Below are positions 39,284-48,128 of a DNA stretch of 64,000 bases, one piece after another. Both the position numbers and the translations under genes were made by a program. Position 1 is the stretch's first letter. Each line of letters begins with the position of its first letter. The DNA lies in contig PNAJ01000054.1 of assembly GCA_003170295.1 (NCBI GenBank), positions 1 through 64,000 on the forward strand, in the 5' to 3' direction. The notes beneath the pieces were generated by a model. That model did not search any database and was not told the origin of the DNA. It was given only the letters and a program-made list of their open reading frames with translations. This DNA comes from Bryobacterales bacterium (GTDB lineage Bacteria; Acidobacteriota; Terriglobia; Bryobacterales; Bryobacteraceae).

Positions 39284-39630
39284 CGGTAGACGAGTATCTC
39301 CGCGAGAACGGCTACCCCGAGCACGTCGTCCGCGATGGCCGCGCCGGCCTCGTCCGCCAATGGCGTAAGTTCGTGGACCAAGCGGAGCGCGGCTATTCTC
39401 TCGGCCTCGAAGACTATCGCAACGACCTGGACGTGCGAGCGATTCTAGCACTCGCGGACGCAGAGGACGCCGAAGTAATCGCACTCGACGAGCGCCTGAA
39501 AAAGCTCCTCATTGCATGCGACAAGCGAGTGTGGGAAAGTGCGCCGGGCGAGCCCTTCTGGGATTTCGGCTATCCCCGCAACGCAGGCGCCGATTTGATG
39601 GAGGACCTGCGCTGTGAGGAGTTAGCGTAG
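39280..39630 (+). CDS. Putative immunity protein for the upstream toxin
   Basis: A 116-residue acidic cytoplasmic protein overlapping the toxin gene by four bases (ATGA). It begins MTVDEYLRENGYPEHVVRDG and contains 'LVRQWRKFVDQAERGYSLGL' and EDYRNDLDVRAILALADAED, a helical layout with the 'W..F......Y....YxNDLxxR..L' spacing known from small immunity proteins paired with BECR-type toxins. Location and size argue for an immunity role; I do not recognise a named family. Its end overlaps the convergent patatin gene by nine bases. Confidence 0.65.
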   Translation: MTVDEYLRENGYPEHVVRDGRAGLVRQWRKFVDQAERGYSLGLEDYRNDLDVRAILALADAEDAEVIALDERLKKLLIACDKRVWESAPGEPFWDFGYPRNAGADLMEDLRCEELA

Positions 39631-42600
39631 CGCCTGAATGTGCACTAGATCCTCACTGCACGTCCGATAGATCCCGTGCATCCCTTCAAACGGGCACGGG
39701 ATCGACTGCGCCCCAACCCTAAAAAACGGGCACCGTCCATAATGTTTCGCCGGCGGCTCGCGCTCAATCGCGATCCTTGGCACGCGTCCCGTCGCGGTAA
39801 GCGCCGCGATGCTGCGGCCAGTCATGGAGTACGGACCCTCTTCCTGTTTTCGCGCGATGCCGAGCATGGTCTGAAAGCATCCATCCGCGATCGAGCGGCG
39901 GATCTTATCGCGATCCATCCCCATCGCCGCGCAAAATTCGTAGGTTCCGTTCAGATGGTCGGCGTCGGCTGGATAGACCGGCATCACCGCCCCGTTCACG
40001 ATCCCATTGAGAAATTCCTCTTGTTCCTTCGGCAGAGCCGCGTCGCTAGGAAGAGCTTCCTCGCGTAGTTGGCCCAACTGGCGATCGATTTGGATTGCGG
40101 TTCGTTCCATGCCGTAGATCTTTTCGTTGTCTTCGAGCGACGTCGCGCGCGTCGCGATCTTGCGCAGGGAGTCGTAAGCGTCCGGCTCGTCTTCCGTCTG
40201 CCGGATATTCAACGCGCCCACCAGGAACAAATCCGGTTCGCGATGCCGCCGCACCAGCTCCTCGCGCCACCTGCCCTGGCCCAGCGTCGATTGCAAGTGG
40301 TCCATCTGCACTTCGCGCAGCACCTCGAATGCGGGCATGAACGGAAGATTATCGAACATTCCTCCATCGCCGTAGAACACATCACGGCGCCCGACGCCGG
40401 GATAAAGCGCGCTCGCGCGGCGCGGTGCGAACGCCATCGGGAATGCACTCGATGCCAGCAACGCCTCGATCAGATCGTAGCGGTCGGCGGTGAGCTGCGC
40501 CCCCAGAATCGTGATCCACTCCGTCACCAGATTGACGGCGGTTGCAAAAAACGCGATGCGGCTGCGTTCGAGAAACGGCTGGACATCCTGCCTGACATCG
40601 CCGAGCACGAGCCTGGTCTCGCGTTCCAGCAGCGAGGACCCGATCAGCGCGTCGTAGATGCCCAGCCGGTCGATGGTTTCCGTCTTCATCTGTATCCAGA
40701 AGGTATGCGTGGCGCGCGTGACGTGGCCCGCGACGAATTCCGCGGCGATGCGAGCCGTGGCCCGGTAGGGAATCAGGAACAGATCGGAAATCGCGTCGAT
40801 CAGCGCGGGCGGTGCTCCCGTGATGGCGCTTCCGGGGTCCTGCCGGCTGCCCGCGCGGACCATTTTTCGAAGCACGTTGGGCGAAAGATTCATGCTCGCA
40901 CCACGACTGCGAAGCCCTACATCCTTGACCGCGTTCTTCAGAGTTTTCGTCAGCGCGACGCGCTGGTCCACTTCGAGAAACAGGTTCGTCAAGCGCCGCA
41001 GTTTCGCGCCCGCCTGCTGGCCGCTCGACGAATACATCGACCCCAGCGCCGCTCCCAGCAGCGTGCCCACCGATGCGCCGACGATCATGTCGGGCTTCAA
41101 TCCCGTCGCATGCATCGCCCCGATCATGCCGACATGAAACGAGCCTCGGAACACCCCACCGCTCGCGAGAAACACGATGCGCGGGCGGTCGCCGGCAAGC
41201 TCCGGAAAGCGCTTCACCAACTCTCCGTGTCCCGCGTGAAAATTCACCGGCAGCAGACTGTCCACCGGTTGCGGCGCCGCTTGCAGCGTGCGCGGACAAT
41301 GACGGCAAACCTCGCTCAACCCCGGCATGCCGTAACGATCGGAAATCCGCCAATCCCGATTCGGCGCGATCTGATGCAGCAGTGCGCCGCACTCGATGGG
41401 AGTGCCCTTTCCCGCCGCTGCGATTTCGTCGCGATACACAACCGAGAGTGTCTGGCGGCAGCCCGAGGCGATGTGCGTGAGAATCTCGGTTTCCGTCGGC
41501 TGCAGCGTATTCTCGAGCGTCTGCTCATGTTCTGGCGCAATCTCATCGACCGTAATCGTGTTCACATCGGGCGAACTCACTTTACCGGTCGCATTGCGCA
41601 GCACTCGCTCCATCTCGCTGACGTAGTTCGTGCGGACCACTTCCAGTCTGCTGTCGCGCCGGCGCTCCAGACGATTTCCCGCAAATCCCGTATCGACGAT
41701 GTTCGGCAGCCGCGGCTCCTCGCTCCTCGGATCGCCCGCCACCGTAGGCAGAGGCTTCGGCTGAATCGGAATGTCGTAGATCAAATGGACGCGGCTCTCC
41801 GGTCGCGACAATATCTCCGCCACCTCGGAATTTTGAGGCTCCGTGAGAAATCGGATCAGAGCGGGCAGGGGATTGTGGCGCACCACGGACCCGTCCACTA
41901 AATCGATCCGCGCGGGCTTATCCCCGCCCTGCACCCAATTCCGAAGCGCCTCGCCCGTCACCACCGTCGGCGAAAATAATCGCGGAATCGCAAGGCTCGC
42001 GCGCAATGCGTCTATGATCGAGACATTGCTGTTCGTGCCCGGCCAGAGCTGGCTGGGAGACGAATCGAGAATCTGCAGCGGCGCCGCGACCATCAGCACC
42101 GGAAATGTTAAATCTTTCAAAACGGGCGGCCCGCTCAGATCGTCAAACAGCCGCGACAGCTTCAGACGCAAATAAAAATCGTCGATCAACGAGCTGCGAA
42201 TTCCCAGGTGCGTCAGGATTTTCTTGAATCCCCAATTATTCGCGCGCCCCATCCAGCCGTGCATAAACCTCAGCCGGCCCAGGAAAATCGGCACCAGCGG
42301 CGCGCACGTGAATCCCAGCAGCAGGCCCAGATGGAGTACGTGCGTGGTCTTCTCCTGAAAAAATCCTTCCAGCACAACCCACAGATTCACGATCCACAGT
42401 GCGATCGTAGCCGTTCCGAGAAACAGCGTCGAGAGCCACAGTTTCCATCCGAACAGAGGACGCAGCGGGAAGTGCGAGATCATTTTTCCACCCGCGCGGA
42501 ACCGCCATTCGGGAAAAAACTGCGGCCGCAGAATGATTTGTTGCAGCACCACCCACTCCACCCACAGGATGCGCGTCCAGAGCGCCAGTGCGTTCCACCA

Positions 42601-43134
42601 CTCCGCGACGCCCACCCTCGGCCCCTCCTCATGCCGCGCATATCGCACCATGATCCAACCGGCCGAGCTCACCGTCACAGGCAGATGGGAGCACCACCGC
42701 CCGAACCGCGCAATGATATGCAGCTTGCGGCGCGCCAGCGCCTCGCGCCGTACCCACTCCGGATCGGGCGAGCCATCGGGGCGCGTGGGAAGTCCCGTCT
42801 CCGCCACCGGCGGCAGATCCGCGACGAAATCGGACGGATTCGGGATCGCCTGCCACGCGACGTCGTAAGGCCGGTCGAGCAGAAAGGAGAGATAACGCCG
42901 AAACCAGGTCCACCGCGCCGCTTCCGTTCGCGACGCGCGCAGGTCGCGATAACAGCGCTCCATCACCGCGGCGGTCAGCGCGCCGACGGATATCCCAGCC
43001 GTGATTTTAGGAGGCGTGCGGTCCGAGGCGAGATAAGCGTGGATCGTGCCCGCTCCGAAGGAGACCCCGTGCAGGCCGGCCGTGAAGCAGACCGCGTCAT
43101 CCCTCTGGACACTGAAATCGCTAGGTGCCTGCAA
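39622..43134 (-). CDS. Large protein with two patatin-like phospholipase units
   Basis: A 1170-residue protein. Unit 1 starts 'VCFTAGLHGVSFGAGTIHAY' and has a nucleophile elbow GISVG (Ser49); its acidic motif is DGS in IDLVDGSVVRHNPLP, and the usual Arg of the oxyanion loop is missing. Between Ser and Asp lie about four hydrophobic segments, including WLSTLFLGTATIALWIVNLW and 'LGLLLGFTCAPLVPIFLGRL', so the half is membrane-bound. Unit 2 is canonical: FLASGGVFRGSFHVG, GASVG elbow and YGDGGMFDNLPFMP. Patatins hydrolyse acyl esters of lipids. Unit 2 is probably the active hydrolase; unit 1 may be impaired. Two further elements, GAxxHQIAPNRDW and a C-terminal Cys-containing tail, are unassigned. 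Confidence 0.85.
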   Translation of the reverse strand: MQAPSDFSVQRDDAVCFTAGLHGVSFGAGTIHAYLASDRTPPKITAGISVGALTAAVMERCYRDLRASRTEAARWTWFRRYLSFLLDRPYDVAWQAIPNPSDFVADLPPVAETGLPTRPDGSPDPEWVRREALARRKLHIIARFGRWCSHLPVTVSSAGWIMVRYARHEEGPRVGVAEWWNALALWTRILWVEWVVLQQIILRPQFFPEWRFRAGGKMISHFPLRPLFGWKLWLSTLFLGTATIALWIVNLWVVLEGFFQEKTTHVLHLGLLLGFTCAPLVPIFLGRLRFMHGWMGRANNWGFKKILTHLGIRSSLIDDFYLRLKLSRLFDDLSGPPVLKDLTFPVLMVAAPLQILDSSPSQLWPGTNSNVSIIDALRASLAIPRLFSPTVVTGEALRNWVQGGDKPARIDLVDGSVVRHNPLPALIRFLTEPQNSEVAEILSRPESRVHLIYDIPIQPKPLPTVAGDPRSEEPRLPNIVDTGFAGNRLERRRDSRLEVVRTNYVSEMERVLRNATGKVSSPDVNTITVDEIAPEHEQTLENTLQPTETEILTHIASGCRQTLSVVYRDEIAAAGKGTPIECGALLHQIAPNRDWRISDRYGMPGLSEVCRHCPRTLQAAPQPVDSLLPVNFHAGHGELVKRFPELAGDRPRIVFLASGGVFRGSFHVGMIGAMHATGLKPDMIVGASVGTLLGAALGSMYSSSGQQAGAKLRRLTNLFLEVDQRVALTKTLKNAVKDVGLRSRGASMNLSPNVLRKMVRAGSRQDPGSAITGAPPALIDAISDLFLIPYRATARIAAEFVAGHVTRATHTFWIQMKTETIDRLGIYDALIGSSLLERETRLVLGDVRQDVQPFLERSRIAFFATAVNLVTEWITILGAQLTADRYDLIEALLASSAFPMAFAPRRASALYPGVGRRDVFYGDGGMFDNLPFMPAFEVLREVQMDHLQSTLGQGRWREELVRRHREPDLFLVGALNIRQTEDEPDAYDSLRKIATRATSLEDNEKIYGMERTAIQIDRQLGQLREEALPSDAALPKEQEEFLNGIVNGAVMPVYPADADHLNGTYEFCAAMGMDRDKIRRSIADGCFQTMLGIARKQEEGPYSMTGRSIAALTATGRVPRIAIEREPPAKHYGRCPFFRVGAQSIPCPFEGMHGIYRTCSEDLVHIQALR

Positions 43135-43162
43135 TGGTTTCGATCATACTACGGCCTAACTT

Positions 43163-43190
43163 GTGGGGCGGACCCCCGGTCCGGCTCTGC
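43163..43190 (+). repeat. Dispersed palindromic repeat family B, copy 3
   Basis: GTGGGGCGGACCCCCGGTCC followed by GGCTC. Lies upstream of the patatin gene, next to a family C element. Confidence 0.75.
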
Positions 43191-43230
43191 AGACTTAATT
43201 CAAATAACCTTAGACAGCAGCGACCGGCCT

Positions 43231-43275
43231 TGTGGGGTGGCCAATTTTGGCGGCAGCCGCCTTTCGAGGCGGCTC
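43231..43275 (+). repeat. Dispersed repeat family C, copy 1
   Basis: TGTGGGGTGGCCAATTTTGG then CGGCAGCCGCCTTTCGAGGC and GGCTC. A reverse-complement copy lies at 50851-50899, upstream of the M1 peptidase gene. This copy ends just before the skp stop codon. Confidence 0.8.
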
Positions 43276-43283
43276 TTCTGCGT

Positions 43284-43922
43284 TTACGGCTGCTTCTTTG
43301 CAGGCGTAGCCGTCGGAGCCGACGGCTTGGTCGTCGGCGGAGTCGCTGCCGGACCCGTTGGCCTGGTCGCCGGAGCCGCCGGTTTGCTTGACGGACCGCC
43401 CGGATTCAGCTTGTCGTACAGATCGATAACGTCCTTGGTGATGTCGACGCCATTCGCTACATACAGAACATTCGTGTTCTGGTTGCTCACGTCCAGGATC
43501 ACCGCGTAGCCATTCGCCAGTGCGAACTTGTCGATCACCACTTGCATCTTGCCGCTCAGATCGTCCAGCAGCTTGCGTTGCTCCTGTTGCAGCTCCGCTT
43601 GCGCGTCTTCCATATCGCGATTGAAGCTCTTGGTCTTCGCGTCGATGTTACGCGCCAATTCGTCTTTGGCCGCCTGCGCCATTGCATTGCCGCCCTTATT
43701 CAACTTGTCTTGCAGCTCCTGGATTTCAGAGCGTTTGCGCTCCATTTCCTTCTGCTTCGGCGCCATGCGGCTTTCCAGTTCCGCAACGGCTTTCTGGCCG
43801 TCCTTGGTGCCCGTCAGCGCGCTTTGAATCTGGATCACGCCCACCTTGGTCGGCGTCTGTGCCCCGGCAATAGCGGCCACAAAAAGGGCCAGAAAAGGCA
43901 GCGCAAGAATTCGATGTTTCAC
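43284..43922 (-). CDS. skp: OmpH/Skp-family periplasmic chaperone
   Basis: Holds unfolded outer-membrane proteins in the periplasm on the way to the BAM complex. The GTG start has CAGGAG six bases upstream, and a signal peptide follows (ILALPFLALFVAAIAGAQ). The jellyfish-like arms are long coiled helices: AVAELESRMAPKQKEMERKR, SEIQELQDKLNKGGNAMAQA, 'DAQAELQQEQRKLLDDLSGK'. The core strand GYAVILDVSNQNTNVLYVAN and DITKDVIDLYDKLNP match OmpH. An unusual Pro/Thr/Ala-rich tail (APATRPTGPAATPPTT) extends the C-terminus to 212 residues. It follows bamA on the same strand, the classical order. Confidence 0.93.
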   Translation of the reverse strand: MKHRILALPFLALFVAAIAGAQTPTKVGVIQIQSALTGTKDGQKAVAELESRMAPKQKEMERKRSEIQELQDKLNKGGNAMAQAAKDELARNIDAKTKSFNRDMEDAQAELQQEQRKLLDDLSGKMQVVIDKFALANGYAVILDVSNQNTNVLYVANGVDITKDVIDLYDKLNPGGPSSKPAAPATRPTGPAATPPTTKPSAPTATPAKKQP

Positions 43923-43993
43923 AATAGACTCCTGTTTTTCTTCAGTTATGTTAACACGGCCGTTTTGGCGATGACGCAAAGTGCGCGAAAAAT

Positions 43994-44085
43994 GGGGACA
44001 GACTTCTCTGTCCCAAGGGCCACCATGTTCTTGCGACGCACCCCAACCCCGATGCCGGTGGACAGAGCTGTCTGTCCCCTTTTTT
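43994..44085. repeat. Pair of palindromic repeats (family F) between bamA and skp
   Basis: Two hairpins face each other: GGGGACAGACTTCTCTGTCC at the left and GGACAGAGCTGTCTGTCC at the right, with 8- and 7-base stems and 4-base loops. The right one is followed by CCTTTTTT. The pair looks like a REP doublet; whether it attenuates bamA-skp read-through is unknown. Confidence 0.75.
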
Positions 44086-44131
44086 CGCCCCACGCACAAT
44101 GCCGGCGTTCGTCCTTTTCTTCAGCATCCTC

Positions 44132-47062
44132 CTAAAATGTCCGTCCGATAGTGAACCGGAACGTGGAGGCCTTTTCGAACAAGCCGTACGCCTGCCCGAC
44201 TTGTGCGATGGAGTTAAAGAACGACGCGGCGTTCGGGAAGTAGCTCCGGTCCGCCACGATCGGCGGTTGCACGTATTGATCGACACGCAGCGGATTATAA
44301 GCCCAATATACGCGGAACGGTGCATTCACCACCGGCAGCATCACCTGTAACTCCAGTCCCGTCGACATCCGGATTTTCTGCGTGCCCGCCGCAATCACGG
44401 CTCGATTCGGGAATGCCGCCTCGGGAAAAAGACTGTCCAGTTGCGACACCCGGTCCGCGTTCAGCTTCAACTGGTTGCTCAGCACCAGCCGGTCGATTCC
44501 GACATCCGCGAACGCGGCCAGAATCACCGGACCGAAAATCGGGATGCGGTATTCCAGGTTCCCGACGCCCTGCAGATCGCCGCCCGGCGTCACCAGTTGG
44601 TAGCTCGGAATGGACTGCGTCGAATTTACGAATGTCGGCACGCCATTCACGTTCACACGCTGCTGCCGTGGAGTCCCATCGTTGTTGAGCAGGTTCACGG
44701 TGGCCGTGGTTGGAATGTACGCCACCGGGCTGATACTCCAGATCTCGAATCCACGAATATCGTTTTCGCCACCCATATAGAAGCGGTTCAACGGAGGCGC
44801 CACCTTGCCGCCATATCCCGTCACAAACTTGCCCAGGATATGCGCGCCGATGATGTGCTTATGGTTGAGCGGCGACCGGTGAAAGTATTTCGCGTCGAGC
44901 GTCGGCAGGATCTGATTCACGTTGCCGCCGAGCACGCTGCCCGAAAATTGCAAGGACGCCGAAAGACTCTTTCCCGCTGTCGGCGTGATCGGATGGTTCA
45001 CCGTGTTGTAGCTGAACGTCGGAATAATGCTCGACTGTTTGATGCCGTTCAGAGGATTCGGCCCGTTGATGCGCAGGAAGTCGATGTACGTGTAATACGC
45101 TGTCGCCGCGTCGGTCAGCGTCGTCACGTTCTGAATCGAATACCCGTAGCTCAGACCCACGCGGGCAAAACTCCGCCGCAGTTGCTTGCTGGCGAATACC
45201 GTGAAGCCTCTCGAATTGGTCACGTAGTTGAGCAAATTCTGAGCGCCTAACTGACTAAACAGCGACGTCAGGTTCTGCCCTGAGAGAATCGAAGCCTCGC
45301 GAGCCTGGTTGTAATCGAATCGCGTATAAAACACCGTCGCGCCCACTTGGATCGGACGGTCCAGGAAGTAGGGCTCCGTGAATCCCAAAGTCACGTTGTC
45401 CTGGCGGGTGCCTAACTGGGAGTTCAAGCTGAGCGTTTCGCCCAGGCCCATCAGGTTGTTGGTCGCGTAAGAAAATCCGATGAAGCTGCCCGCGATGCCC
45501 GAAACTCCGCCGTTCAACTGAATGGAGTTCTTGCCGCGCTCCCTTACCTTAAGCGTGATATCTACTGTGTCCGACTTTGTATCGCGCTTGATGTCGGCCG
45601 CTTCTTCCGCCTTCAGCACTTCGAAGTAACCCAGCTGGTTCAAACGCAGCAGGCTCACTTCCCACAGCTTGGTGTTGTAGATGTCGCCTTCGTCCACAAG
45701 CAGTTCGCGCCGGATGATCTTATCGCGCGTCGTAGTATTCCCCGAAAAATCGATGCGGCGCACAAAGAACTGCTTGCCCTCGTCGAAATTCAGCGTCAGA
45801 TCGACTTTGTCGGTGTTGGGGATCGCCTCAATGTTCGGCTCGGCCACGAAGTCGATGTAGCCGAAATTGCCGTACAGCTTGCGCAGCTCCTCAAAGCCTT
45901 TTCGCAGCTTCGATGTCGAGAACACGTCGCCCGAGCTCATCTGAAACACCGGCCGCATCAGCGTTTCCGGCGTTCGGAACAACTTCACACCGATGAAGTT
46001 GATGTTGTTCAGATGATAAAGACGGCCCTCTTCGATACTGATGTGAATGTTAGCGCCTTTGCCGCGGCTGTTGGAAAGGACCAGAGGAAGCCGCCATTTC
46101 CCGCCCCCGGTATCCACCACCTCCACCTTCGCGCCCGTCGTGTGAGCGTTGAAATAGCCGCTGTCCTTATAGAACTCCTCGAGCCGTTGTTGATCTTCTT
46201 CGAGCTTGGTCGAGTCGTACGTCTTCGAGAACAGGTCCTCGAAAAAGATCGAGTACGGGATGCCGATTCCGTGCAGATTCTTCATCGCACGCTTGAGGAT
46301 GCGGTCGCTAAAGACCTTATTGCCTTCGAACGTGATCTCGTGAACCTTCACCTTCGGGCCTTCATTCACTCGGAATGTCAGTTCGAGCGAGGACGGAGGC
46401 ACCTGGCGAATTTCCGGCTCCACGGTCGCGAACTGGCGTCCACGCTCTGAAAGATAATCCTGCAAAACGTTGCGCGCGCGCTGAATCTTGTTTGGATCGT
46501 ACTGCGATTCCACGCTCAAGCCGACCTTCCGCTCTTTAAACCGGTCGAGAATTTCCGACTGCGTGATCGATTTCAAGCCGTCGTATTTAATGGACCGCAC
46601 AATGCGGCGCTCGACTACGGTAAAGCGCACGATCCAGCCCGTTTTTCCAACTTCGCGCTCCATCCGGATGTCGTCGAAGCGGCCCGTGTTCCACAGCGCC
46701 ATGAAGTCGCGATGCAGCGACTCTTCGTCGTACTTATCGCCTTTTTTCGTGATGATCAGGGCTCGCAGCGTATCCTGAGGCACGCGCCGTGCGCCGCGGA
46801 ACTCGATCAGTTCGATGCTGTCGTCAATCGGGCGGTCCGGATTCACCTGCGCTTCCGCCGCGGGCTTCGGAGTCTCCAGCTTCGGAGGCTGCTGTTCCGT
46901 CGATTGCGGAACCGTCTCGAAGGGACTCGCTTTTTTCTGTTGCGGAGGAGGCGGCTGCTGCGGAGGCTGCTGAGGTGGCTGTGTTTGCTGCGCGAAGAGA
47001 CCTACTCCGCTGACCAGACAGACCGCAAGACTGCGCAGGCGTCCAGGCCTGAAAAACATCAT
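44132..47062 (-). CDS. bamA: Outer-membrane protein assembly factor BamA
   Basis: Inserts beta-barrel proteins into the outer membrane. After a signal peptide (LAVCLVSGVGLFAQQ) and a Gln/Pro-rich linker, the protein carries POTRA repeats (about 80-490) beginning 'IDDSIELIEFRGARRVPQDT' and containing VHEITFEGNKVFSDRILKRA, LYHLNNINFIGVKLFRTPET and 'KQFFVRRIDFSGNTTTRDKI'. The C-terminal 16-strand barrel (about 515-976) includes the conserved GVSGIAGSFIGFSYATNNLMG-type start, 'FYMGGENDIRGFEIWSISPV' (the R-G-F/Y lid motif) and ends in RFTIGRTF with the terminal Phe expected of outer-membrane barrels. 976 residues is long because of the linker. Followed by skp. Confidence 0.95.
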   Translation of the reverse strand: MMFFRPGRLRSLAVCLVSGVGLFAQQTQPPQQPPQQPPPPQQKKASPFETVPQSTEQQPPKLETPKPAAEAQVNPDRPIDDSIELIEFRGARRVPQDTLRALIITKKGDKYDEESLHRDFMALWNTGRFDDIRMEREVGKTGWIVRFTVVERRIVRSIKYDGLKSITQSEILDRFKERKVGLSVESQYDPNKIQRARNVLQDYLSERGRQFATVEPEIRQVPPSSLELTFRVNEGPKVKVHEITFEGNKVFSDRILKRAMKNLHGIGIPYSIFFEDLFSKTYDSTKLEEDQQRLEEFYKDSGYFNAHTTGAKVEVVDTGGGKWRLPLVLSNSRGKGANIHISIEEGRLYHLNNINFIGVKLFRTPETLMRPVFQMSSGDVFSTSKLRKGFEELRKLYGNFGYIDFVAEPNIEAIPNTDKVDLTLNFDEGKQFFVRRIDFSGNTTTRDKIIRRELLVDEGDIYNTKLWEVSLLRLNQLGYFEVLKAEEAADIKRDTKSDTVDITLKVRERGKNSIQLNGGVSGIAGSFIGFSYATNNLMGLGETLSLNSQLGTRQDNVTLGFTEPYFLDRPIQVGATVFYTRFDYNQAREASILSGQNLTSLFSQLGAQNLLNYVTNSRGFTVFASKQLRRSFARVGLSYGYSIQNVTTLTDAATAYYTYIDFLRINGPNPLNGIKQSSIIPTFSYNTVNHPITPTAGKSLSASLQFSGSVLGGNVNQILPTLDAKYFHRSPLNHKHIIGAHILGKFVTGYGGKVAPPLNRFYMGGENDIRGFEIWSISPVAYIPTTATVNLLNNDGTPRQQRVNVNGVPTFVNSTQSIPSYQLVTPGGDLQGVGNLEYRIPIFGPVILAAFADVGIDRLVLSNQLKLNADRVSQLDSLFPEAAFPNRAVIAAGTQKIRMSTGLELQVMLPVVNAPFRVYWAYNPLRVDQYVQPPIVADRSYFPNAASFFNSIAQVGQAYGLFEKASTFRFTIGRTF

Positions 47063-47371
47063 CTAAAGACAGTTCCTTTCCACTTCTGCGCCTCACTCCA
47101 GACGTTCCCACTCTACCCAAGGTTCCAACGATTGAGCGCGACCTGGGGGATGAGACTTAACGCAGAAGCGAATCTACGATTCTACCGCATCCGAGGGGCC
47201 GTTTGCGTCGTAATGAGCCGATTGGTACGAATCAGCTCAGCGTGTTGCGAAAAAGGATCAACCTGTGCTCACCGCTCACAGGTCGTGGGGCAGGCTCCGG
47301 GTGGGGCGGACCCCCCTGGACCCGCTCTTGTGGGTGCAGGTTGCAGCCTGCGGCCGACTGGCAATCGGCCC
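47063..47371. other. Intergenic region upstream of bamA with repeats
   Basis: About 310 bases between the SDR and bamA genes. It should contain the bamA promoter; no convincing pair of hexamers was found. The part nearest the SDR gene is filled with repeat sequence; the rest shows no gene. Confidence 0.5.
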
Positions 47372-47375
47372 TCAA
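47301..47375 (+). repeat. Compound repeat: family B copy 4 plus a GCAGG/CCTGC element
   Basis: GTGGGGCGGACCCCCCTGGA is followed by GCAGGTTGCAGCCTGCGGCC and GACTGGCAATCGGCC, two small palindromes. A similar GATTACCAATCGGTCCGCAGG unit lies at 53700-53720. The right end touches the stop codon region of the SDR gene. Confidence 0.65.
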
Positions 47376-48103
47376 TACGGCCACGCAGGCTTGCTGAACA
47401 ACCCTCCATCGACCCATAGAGTTTGTCCCGTAATAAACTCGGCCGCATCGCTCGCAAAAAAGACAATCGCGCGCGCGACATCCGCGGGCGTTCCGACGCG
47501 GCCGAGCGGCGTGAGTTTCGCCCACGTTCCCGCGTAGTCCGGCGTTTCGAGCCGAGTCCGCTCCGTCTCGATCGCGCCCGGCGCGACGCAGTTGACGGTG
47601 ATTCCGAATTCTCCCAATTCAGCGGCGGAAACTTTCGTGAACATTTCGATCGCGCCCTTGCTCGCCGTATAACTCGAAAGCCCTGGAAACGCCGTCTTGT
47701 TCGAGCCCGAGCCAAGATTGATAATTCGTCCGCTGCCGTTCTGTTTCATGATGCGTCCGATGCGTTGCGTACACAGGAAGCACCCTTTTAAATTGGTGCG
47801 AATCACGCGGTCCCAATCCGCTTCGAGAACATCGAGCAGAGGACCGAAGGTCTGAATGCCGGTGTTATTCACCAGAATATCGATGCGCGGAAAACCCGCG
47901 ATCATCTTCTCGACATCGTCAGAGTTGCCGATGTCTGCGTAAATCGCAACGCCGCCAATCGCACTAGCGAGCGCTTCCGCGCCCGCGCGATCTTCAAAAT
48001 AATTTACGATGACGTGCGCGCCTTCTTTCGCGAGCGTGCGCGAAATTTCCGATCCAATGGCTCCGTTGGCGCCGGTGACGAGAGCGGTTTTCCCAGCGAG
48101 CAT
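47372..48103 (-). CDS. Short-chain dehydrogenase/reductase (3-oxoacyl-ACP reductase-like)
   Basis: Classical SDR of 243 residues, NAD(P)H-dependent, cytoplasmic. Cofactor motif KTALVTGANGAIGSEISRTL near the start, NNTG (usually NNAG) in DILVNNTGIQ, and the catalytic Ser/Tyr/Lys in 'IINLGSGSNKTAFPGLSSYT' followed by ASKGA. The end VVDGG-type signature is LWVDGGLF. I chose the ATG of MLAGKTALV, since the upstream frame lacks conserved character. Resembles FabG-like reductases for 3-oxoacyl or sugar substrates; specificity cannot be assigned. It diverges from the BNR propeller gene. Confidence 0.93.
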   Translation of the reverse strand: MLAGKTALVTGANGAIGSEISRTLAKEGAHVIVNYFEDRAGAEALASAIGGVAIYADIGNSDDVEKMIAGFPRIDILVNNTGIQTFGPLLDVLEADWDRVIRTNLKGCFLCTQRIGRIMKQNGSGRIINLGSGSNKTAFPGLSSYTASKGAIEMFTKVSAAELGEFGITVNCVAPGAIETERTRLETPDYAGTWAKLTPLGRVGTPADVARAIVFFASDAAEFITGQTLWVDGGLFSKPAWPY

Positions 48104-48128
48104 CGGCTCATTGTACCGTTGAATAAGG

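Noticed and set aside
40069-41901. 610-codon plus-strand open frame
   Set aside because: It is antisense to the double patatin gene, Arg/His-rich and without any recognisable motif; it results from GC-rich codon bias.
44060-44085. Hairpin plus T-run resembling an intrinsic terminator on the plus strand
   Set aside because: No plus-strand gene precedes it, and it is half of a REP doublet with an inverted partner.
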